Below are positions 57,838 to 64,000 of a DNA stretch of 64,000 bases, one piece after another; within the stretch, counting starts at the first letter, position 1; each line of letters starts with the position of its first letter. The stretch is taken from positions 55,126,501-55,190,500 of the forward strand of contig CM075672.1 of assembly GCA_037962975.1 (NCBI GenBank). Reading direction: 5' to 3'. The notes below the pieces were generated by a model. That model made no database searches. It saw only the letters and a program-made list of their open reading frames with translations, and was not told where the DNA came from. This DNA is from Clitoria ternatea. Lineage: Eukaryota; Streptophyta; Magnoliopsida; Fabales; Fabaceae. Made by a program: the position numbers and the translations under genes.

Positions 57838-58356
57838 CACGCCCGAGCGTGAGGGAAGCTCGCTTGAGCGAGAAAGATAATTGTCAAAGCGTGAATCAGG
57901 TGCTTGGCACGCCCAAGCGTGAAGGAGCGTCGCTTGAGCGTGGAACATAACACGCTTGAGCGTGAATAGCATGGTTGAGCACGAGCGTGAGTGTGGCGTG
58001 ATATGCCAGGAATCCAAAATCAATAAGTCACGCTTGAAGCATGGAACAAAAGACAAGGCACCAGTAGCTCAAAACTACAAGTCACGCTTAAGCGTGAGTT
58101 AGGCTTGCTTGAAGCGTGGAACAGAGGATGACAACACGCTTGAGCGTGATAACATGGTTGAGCGTGGATTCAAGAATGAGTATCAGGAGCCCAAAATATA
58201 CATGGCTCGCTTAAGCGTCAACAAACGCTCGCTTGAGCGTGAAACAAAGCGTGACAGTACGCTTAAGCGTGGACGTGAGCATGAGCAAGCGTGAAGGAAA
58301 AATCAAAGGAAATATGCCTGGTCGCTTAAGCGTGATTATATTCGCTTGAGTGAGGT
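57838..58356. repeat. CGCYYRRGCG palindrome array, 3' LTR of Copia2
   Basis: Second copy of the array at 51109-51627; CGCTTGAGCG at 57861-57870 is intact here but reads CACTTGAGCG in the 5' LTR. Confidence 0.88.
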
Positions 58357-58730
58357 TGCTACAGAATTAATCAAAAGCATATGTTTATGATGCAGTTAGT
58401 TCCAAAGAAGCAAATTCAAACATCATGCTACTCTCAAATGATCAAGCTATGTCACCATGAGTCAGATAAGTTTATTTAATTCAAATGAATTATATGAATT
58501 TGTATTTTGAATCTCTGTTGAATGAATGACAGCTCTGCATCGCACTTGGACAAACTGAAACACTAAGTTCTGGAACGTTCATTTGAATGAGTTACAACCT
58601 GGAATAGCAAAATGGAGTCTCAGATCACACTTGATGAATAATGCTCCATTAAGCAGACAAAGACAAGTCCCACTACATGATTTATGGATCCATTGGAATA
58701 TTTTAAGTGAAAATTCCATGTTGCTGGAGG

Positions 58731-58740
58731 CTATAAATAG
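58731..58740 (+). promoter_or_regulatory. TATA box, 3' LTR of Copia2
   Basis: CTATAAATAG at the same LTR position as 52002-52011. It could give readout transcripts into region G. Confidence 0.65.
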
Positions 58741-59611
58741 AGAGGAAGTTGAAGAAGCAAGATACACCAAGCATTTGAAGCATTTCCATTTGCTTTCTTC
58801 CTCCTCCATTCTCTTGCTCTTCTACTTACTCTCTTTATTCTTGATTGGCATATTTCTTGAAATTATTTTTGAGAGTTAATTTGTGAGAAATTATATTTGT
58901 GTACTTAACTTGCATATCCTCTCCTTGAGAGTTACTATCTTGTGTAAGCTTTGAATTGTATATCCACTCTAGTGAGAGAGTTTTCTTGTACACTTAAACA
59001 CCAAACTTCATAGAAATTTTGGGTTGGGTTTCAACCTTATAATTGTGAGATTGAGAGATTGGGTGGAGTGCCCTTGTACTTGTGAGGATTGGATTCTTGA
59101 GTGTGGGACACTAGGAAGTTGCAATTTCTCAAAGTGTATCTCTAATCTACAATAGTGGAAATCCTCTAAGTGGGTTGCTTGGAGGCGAGACGTACACCGG
59201 CGTGGTGGAACTCGTATACATCGGTTTGCAAATCTCTCTTCCCTAAACTCATTTAATTTATGCACTTAACTTGTTTGCTTAATTCATTGCTTCATTAATT
59301 GGACTAAGTGCATGATACATTAAGTTGCAAACTGTTTTTTTAATAACATTGTTGTACTTGGACTTAAGCAACACTCTTGAATCAATCTTTCTAAAGTCCC
59401 ATAAATTGTTTTGTAACTTAATTGATTCACTATCTAAACTCTTTAAGTAGTTATTAGTTTGTCTTGTGTATTATTTGTTGTTACTTGCAATCTAGTTTAT
59501 TATCTTAAATAAACATAGTAACAAAAGAATCAATTTCAAGAGCATTCCAAAGAAAATTTTTAATACTCAATTCACCCCCCCTCTTGAGTAATTGAGGCCA
59601 CTTGGTTAACA

Positions 59612-59616
59612 CTTCA
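59612..59616. other. Target-site duplication CTTCA, right copy (Copia2)
   Basis: Equals 50936-50940. Confidence 0.92.
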
Positions 59617-59789
59617 GGATGTCTAACTCCAACACGGGCGGTCTCAAATGAACCATTTCGACAAATTAAACACTTCTCCTAATAAGCCTTAACTCTAATT
59701 CAGGCCCCATCAGTCTTGTTTCTTGGAAAAACTATCCAGTTAATTTGGAACCCCTGAGTCCAACTCGAATACCTTTAGTGTTTTGAGTC

Positions 59790-60540
59790 TAACTTTATCA
59801 TATGATATCGAAATCAAGCAATTCTTGTCTTGGTTTCTTCGTTATGAAAAACCTAATAATCTCTATTTCTAACAGCGAACTTCGATTAGTAATCTATCAT
59901 TCCCAATTTGAGAAACCAAGAATTTGTACTCTAAAAATGCATTATTTAATCCCTATAAATCATAATAATTTACGAGAAAATCATAACTTTTTCATACGAG
60001 CTCAGAATCAGTTTGTTCAAATTTTCTTATTCTCATATCAAATTCCTCTACAATTCTCATGAAGAACTCAAAAACTAGTTCTTGCCCGATCGTTCCAAAA
60101 AAACTAAATCTTTTAGAGTAAAATCCAAATTCGTAACTAATCAACCCAGTAATAGAAAATCACATATATCTTCTTCATACGATGTCAAAATCACTTTGTT
60201 CTTTTTTCATGGTTTTGTATCAAAAGGCTCTACAATTCTTGTACAGAACTCAAAAGCTAATTCCCCATTGACCAGTCCATAAAAATTAGATTTTCAAAGT
60301 AAAGTCATTTCTATCACAACCTAGGCCTAGTCCAAAAAAATTTGAATATCTCTCTCATACGATATCAAAAAAACTTTTTTCTTTTTTCTATGGCTATATA
60401 TCAAAAAACCCTATAACTTTGATGAAAGGCCCAAAAGCTAATTCCTAAAAGACTCTACGCAATGACTATATCTTTTCAAGTTAAAATGATTTTGGGAGCT
60501 CTAGGAACACTTTCCCTTGGTTCAGGCATAACTCTTACTC
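59790..60540 (+). repeat. Four imperfect tandem units of about 180 bases in region G
   Basis: Each unit starts with TCATAYGATRTCRAAATCA or a near form, at about 59798, 59998, 60174 and 60356. Each continues with a T-rich tract and AACTCAAAAGCTAATTCC-like words. Confidence 0.65.
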
Positions 60541-60703
60541 CGGGTGTTTAGTTTTTGTGTGTTATATATTGTTTTAAAGAAAAAAATGAGATCTACAACT
60601 TTCATTTTGGGCACATTTTCAAATTCTCAAAGTTAAAAATTTAAAAACTACAACTAGGATTCCACCGGTACCAATTAAATTTTGACCCAACAACCAGAAT
60701 TCC

Positions 60704-60714
60704 CTATAACTAGG
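60704..60714 (+). promoter_or_regulatory. Putative TATA box of region G
   Basis: CTATAACTAGG followed 15-200 bases later by a strongly CT-rich leader. This supports plus-strand orientation of G. Confidence 0.45.
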
Positions 60715-62697
60715 AGGCTCCCCTTCATTCTCCATATAACTTCACTATCCACTTTCTCTAGAGCTTTCTCTATCTGAGCTCTCCCTCTCCCTTTTCTTGC
60801 GCCGTTGGCCACCACCCTCTTCCTCCTTTTCCACCGTGAAACCCCCTCCTAACTTCGCCATTTTCCTTCCTCCACCCTTCCCTCCACCCAAAAATGCTTT
60901 CACCGCTTAAAAAACCACCATCCACCACTTAATAAGTTGAAATATAGCCAGTATATTTCCTGAATAAAATAGAAATATTTTATGAAGTCTAAAAAATAGG
61001 TGGGACCTAACAAGTTAAGGATAAATATTTCGAGATAGGGAACACATAGATACCTAGGGTTTCAAAAAGTAATGATAATAATATTAAGTTAATTTACAAT
61101 AAAATTAATCCAACCCATTCTATAATCAAATTATATTTTTAGAATTTTATGAATATCTATTATATATATGTAAAATATACTGATAACTATTAATCAGAAG
61201 TTAATTATGACTAGATAACTAAATTTAAAAGGAAAAGAAGATATGACTAGAAGAATATTTTATAGGTTAACCAAATTACTTCGAATAAAACATACTTCAA
61301 AAAGTATACCGACTAGGTAGACCTGCATGTATGATTGATTGGAGTGATACTTGAATGTGTGTGTATTTCTAGATGAACTATCTGAAGTGTGCCTTGTGTA
61401 TGAATATAAGAAAGTGTATATGATAATGATATGAGAATTGTGTAAGAAGGTTGTTATGAATCGTAATGCAAACTGTAAAATAAGTCGTGGTAGGGTGCTA
61501 GTTTGATATGGGATTAGAAACGATGTGATAGAATGGTATTGGAAAATCATCATGATGGCACACCAAGGTACGAGTGAGTACCTTGGAATATGATGAATGA
61601 TTATATACAACCTCTTTTATTCTTAATTGCTAGTTAACAGCTCAAGACAACCTGAAAAAATGCCAGTGAGTTATCATAAACGTGCAAAGTAAAATAAAAT
61701 ATCACTCAACTAACTAAGTCACTCATAAAACAAATAAAGTCATTGGTGGGTAAACTAAGTAACTATATAATACCAAATAAAACCCAAAGTACACTCACAA
61801 ATGGACTAGGGTGATCTATACTCTTAGTAATTAATATAACTCAAATTGAATAAGTTCCCTCTCAATAATATAAAGAATAATATCATAAGGAAACTTAGGG
61901 TGATTCTTGATAATCCACACTTCATAAAGTGAGTGAGAGTAATTAAAAGACAGAGTTACTCAGCAAAGAGTCAGAATGATCCAATATAAATTCCAACATT
62001 AAAAATAAAAATAGGCAGTCGGAAGGACCCTACCGATGACGGATATATTCAAAAAGATAAAAGATTATGCATTGAACATACATCATCTAGATATGATCTT
62101 ATGGAAACTAGAGCATACACCTGGGTACGCTGGAGAACATTCACGTTTGATCTTCGAGGAGAATCTTGGGAGTCCAATCAGGATGAAAACCTAATCCCAT
62201 CAGAGTCGCGCCTGAAGCCGGGTGAGACAATGCAAGCCTGGTGTACTTTGACTAAATGACAAAATGTAACTATGATAATATAGAGCCAAGTCCCATTATG
62301 GTATGATTATGATTGATGAGATGATGTTACACCCCGAAAATAGGGATAAATTTTTTTCACGATTTTAGTGTAATAAATTCATGATAGTTGCAATTGGTGA
62401 GGCTGTTTATTTATTTATTCATTTCCCCGGACCTATCAGAGCCCTGTCTCATATGTGAAGATATGAGAAGGTAAGTTAATTGGGGCAACCAGGAATAAAT
62501 GCTCCAATTAAAAACAGCGGAAGAATTTCAGAACAAGTTACTGCTATGTGATTAAAATTAAAGAGGTCGATCATTACAAAAATTAATAATTCAGATTTTA
62601 TAACTAAAGCATTCATGAAGTAATGTAAAATCGGGGTTTAATGAAAAGAAAAGAGAAAACAATTCGATCTCAGTATTTAGGGAAACAGGGGTCCCCC

Positions 62698-62988
62698 TCG
62701 CTCAAGCGAAATCCATACTCGCTTGAGCGAGTGCCACACAATGCACATGGGCGAAGCAGAGAGAGCTGAGCAAAAAGAGGAAAGAAGCATCAGAGGGAGC
62801 TGCGCTCAAGCGAAATCCGACTCGCTTGAGCGAGACAGACAAGCCTCGCTTGGGCGGAGCCAACGAGCCTGGGCGAAATTGTCCAAAACCGAATTCCACA
62901 CCAACTCGCTTGGGCGAGCATCACAACTAAGGCCATTCGCTCGAGCGGAATTGGGCCAGCATCAATACAACCCATAACTAACTTGGGC
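62698..62988. repeat. CGCYYRRGCG palindrome cluster 1 in F
   Basis: Includes CGCTTGAGCG at 62720-62729, CGCTTGGGCG, CGCTCGAGCG, and forms that bridge the B-type (GGGCGG) and A-type (GAGCGA) variants. Confidence 0.8.
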
Positions 62989-63009
62989 GAGACCTCCTTG
63001 CCTAAACAA

Positions 63010-63620
63010 ATAACTTCCAGAGCCGAGCATACACTCACTCGTTCAGTAAAGTTTCCTAACACTCAGGTTTTCCTTTGGCAGAATCCTTCCAAAATTGACC
63101 CATCACTCATTCGGTTTCCACTCGGCAAAATTAATCCAGATCCGAGTCATCTCACACTTGGTTTTCCACTTGGCATAATAATCTAGACCGACCCACTTTT
63201 CACTCAGCTAAATCATTCTAGGACCGACTTCACACTCACTCGGTCTGTCACTCGGCAATTACTCCAAAACCGACTCATCACCTGATCGGTCATTCACTCG
63301 GCATCTCATTCTAACACCTGATCGGCCATTCACTCGGCAAATTCATCCCAACACCGACTTTCTTTCTTTTCACTTAAGCGGAGTTAATCCAGAGTACTTC
63401 TGAACAACTTCACCCGAATACCCCCAATCGGAGCCATCCACTCGAAATTTCACATTTGGAGGCTCACCACTCGGGACAGGTTACACTGGACTCGGAGATT
63501 CCCAACTCGGGACTCCACTACCCAGAATATCACACTTGGAGACCTTTACTCGGAATGACATCCACTCCCTCACTCGGAAGGTCCCGACTCGGACAAGCTC
63601 ACTCGGATTTCACTCAGAAT
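63010..63620. repeat. CACTCGG / CCGACTCATC repeat array in F
   Basis: Units of about 60 bases as in D (21340-22300), with CACTCGGCAAWTT and CCGACTCATC words repeated. Confidence 0.7.
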
Positions 63621-63773
63621 TTCCCCACATCTTAAATGATTTTCAAAACTCCTACTTGGACGGGATTCGTCCAGCATCTCACCCATTCCCCATTCACTCG
63701 TCTTACTTGGGCGAATACTTTCCTCAAGGTCCTTCGCTCTGGTGAATTTTGTCCAGTGATAAATCCTTTCACC

Positions 63774-63950
63774 CTCGCTCGGGCGAGGCCCCCATTCGCT
63801 GGGCGAATTTCCTCCAGTAAGCAAACACTGATACCGGGACAATCTCGCTTGAATGAGGTTCACTCTCGCCTAAGCGAGAATTGCCCAGAAACTAATTGTC
63901 ATCCAGAAGGGACTCTCGCCTGAGCGAGAACCCATCTCGCTCGGGCGAGA
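63774..63950. repeat. CGCYYRRGCG palindrome cluster 2 in F
   Basis: CGCTCGGGCG, CGCCTAAGCG, CGCCTGAGCG and CGCTCGGGCG; with cluster 1 it brackets the CACTCGG array, as in D. Confidence 0.8.
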
Positions 63951-64000
63951 TAATCAGAAAACATATAGCATGTGGAATTTGAACAACATATGTTGTCGGA

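Larger units (their letters stand above)
50941..59611 (+). mobile_element. Copia2: SIRE/Maximus-like Ty1/copia element with RT deleted
   Basis: This 8671-bp element has LTRs of 1941 and 1942 bp differing at about 15 sites (under 1%), CTTCA duplications, an iMet PBS and a polypurine tract. Gag, protease and integrase are readable and RNase H is present in another frame, but the RT core is gone at a junction near 56080. No env-like frame follows pol, unlike in soybean SIRE1. It cannot make RT itself, so its insertion either predates the deletion or used a helper. Confidence 0.93.
57670..59611 (+). repeat. 3' LTR of Copia2
   Basis: 1942 bp; the one-base difference from the 5' LTR is a C-run near its end. 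Palindrome array at 57838-58356, TATA box at 58731-58740. Confidence 0.94.
59617..62324 (+). other. Region G, right part: LTR-like sequence, no gene
   Basis: Continuation of 50205-50940. It contains four imperfect units of about 180 bases (59790-60540), a TATA-like CTATAACTAGG at 60704 and a CT-rich leader (60720-60900), then AT-rich DNA to the start of F. This is the layout of a gypsy-type LTR on the plus strand. No PBS or LTR end is visible before F, so it may be cut by F. No coding potential seen. Confidence 0.5.
62325..64000 (-). mobile_element. Element F: start of an A-like LTR, runs off the window
   Basis: TGTTACACCCCGAAAATAGGG at 62325 resembles the edge of LTR A (TGTGACACCCTAATTTTAGG). 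It also has palindrome clusters and a CACTCGG array as in A and D. No PBS lies left of 62325, so this is either the 3' LTR of a minus-strand element or a solo LTR. No gene is seen. Confidence 0.6.

Overview
The window is plant nuclear DNA made almost entirely of nested LTR retrotransposons. It is most likely from a dicot, and a phaseoloid legume is my best guess from the mix of large SIRE/Maximus-like Ty1/copia and Tekay-like Ty3/gypsy elements (lineage names from remembered family features; species is inference). I see no convincing host gene. All recognisable coding sequence is retrotransposon gag/pol, and the many other short open frames fall inside LTRs or element-internal non-coding DNA.

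Layout, left to right. (A) 1-17636, minus strand: a non-autonomous gypsy-type element whose 3' LTR lies just left of the window. It has a polypurine tract at 1-12, a 3.4-kb non-coding internal domain, a tRNA-iMet-type PBS at 3450-3461 and a 4.2-kb 5' LTR (3465-17636). (B) 4792-14769, minus strand: a complete, very young chromodomain gypsy element inserted in A's LTR, with TATAT target-site duplications, two 2611-bp LTRs differing at only two sites seen, and one intact 1476-codon gag-pol frame. (C) 17637-31489, plus strand: an old, heavily mutated Tekay-like element. A sits in its 5' LTR, and (D) a 5.7-kb minus-strand solo LTR (19026-24741, TSD GTAAC) splits its gag. (E) 31490-37310, minus strand: a truncated relative of B (one LTR plus part of pol). 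(H) 37311-38664 and 46949-49747: an LTR-like region carrying (Copia1) 38665-46943, a SIRE-like element that kept gag but lost pol. (K) 49748-50204: a probable fragment of a small copia LTR. (G) 50205-62324: another LTR-like region split by (Copia2) 50941-59611, a SIRE-like element with gag, protease, integrase and RNase H but with the reverse transcriptase core deleted (TSD CTTCA). (F) 62325-64000: the start of another A-like minus-strand LTR.

How the parts work together. B is the only element here that looks able to make a full set of proteins. A, Copia1 and Copia2 keep the cis signals (LTRs, PBS, polypurine tract) but lack all or part of pol, so if they moved they must have used enzymes from other copies. 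C and E are decayed.

The most striking unexplained signals are three. First, arrays of a degenerate palindrome CGCYYRRGCG occur in the LTRs of otherwise unrelated gypsy and copia families. Second, a splice-donor-like and a branch-point/acceptor-like motif recur inside the transcribed part of six gypsy-type LTRs, suggesting an LTR-contained intron. Third, Copia1's non-coding region is strewn with PBS-like and polypurine-tract-like words.
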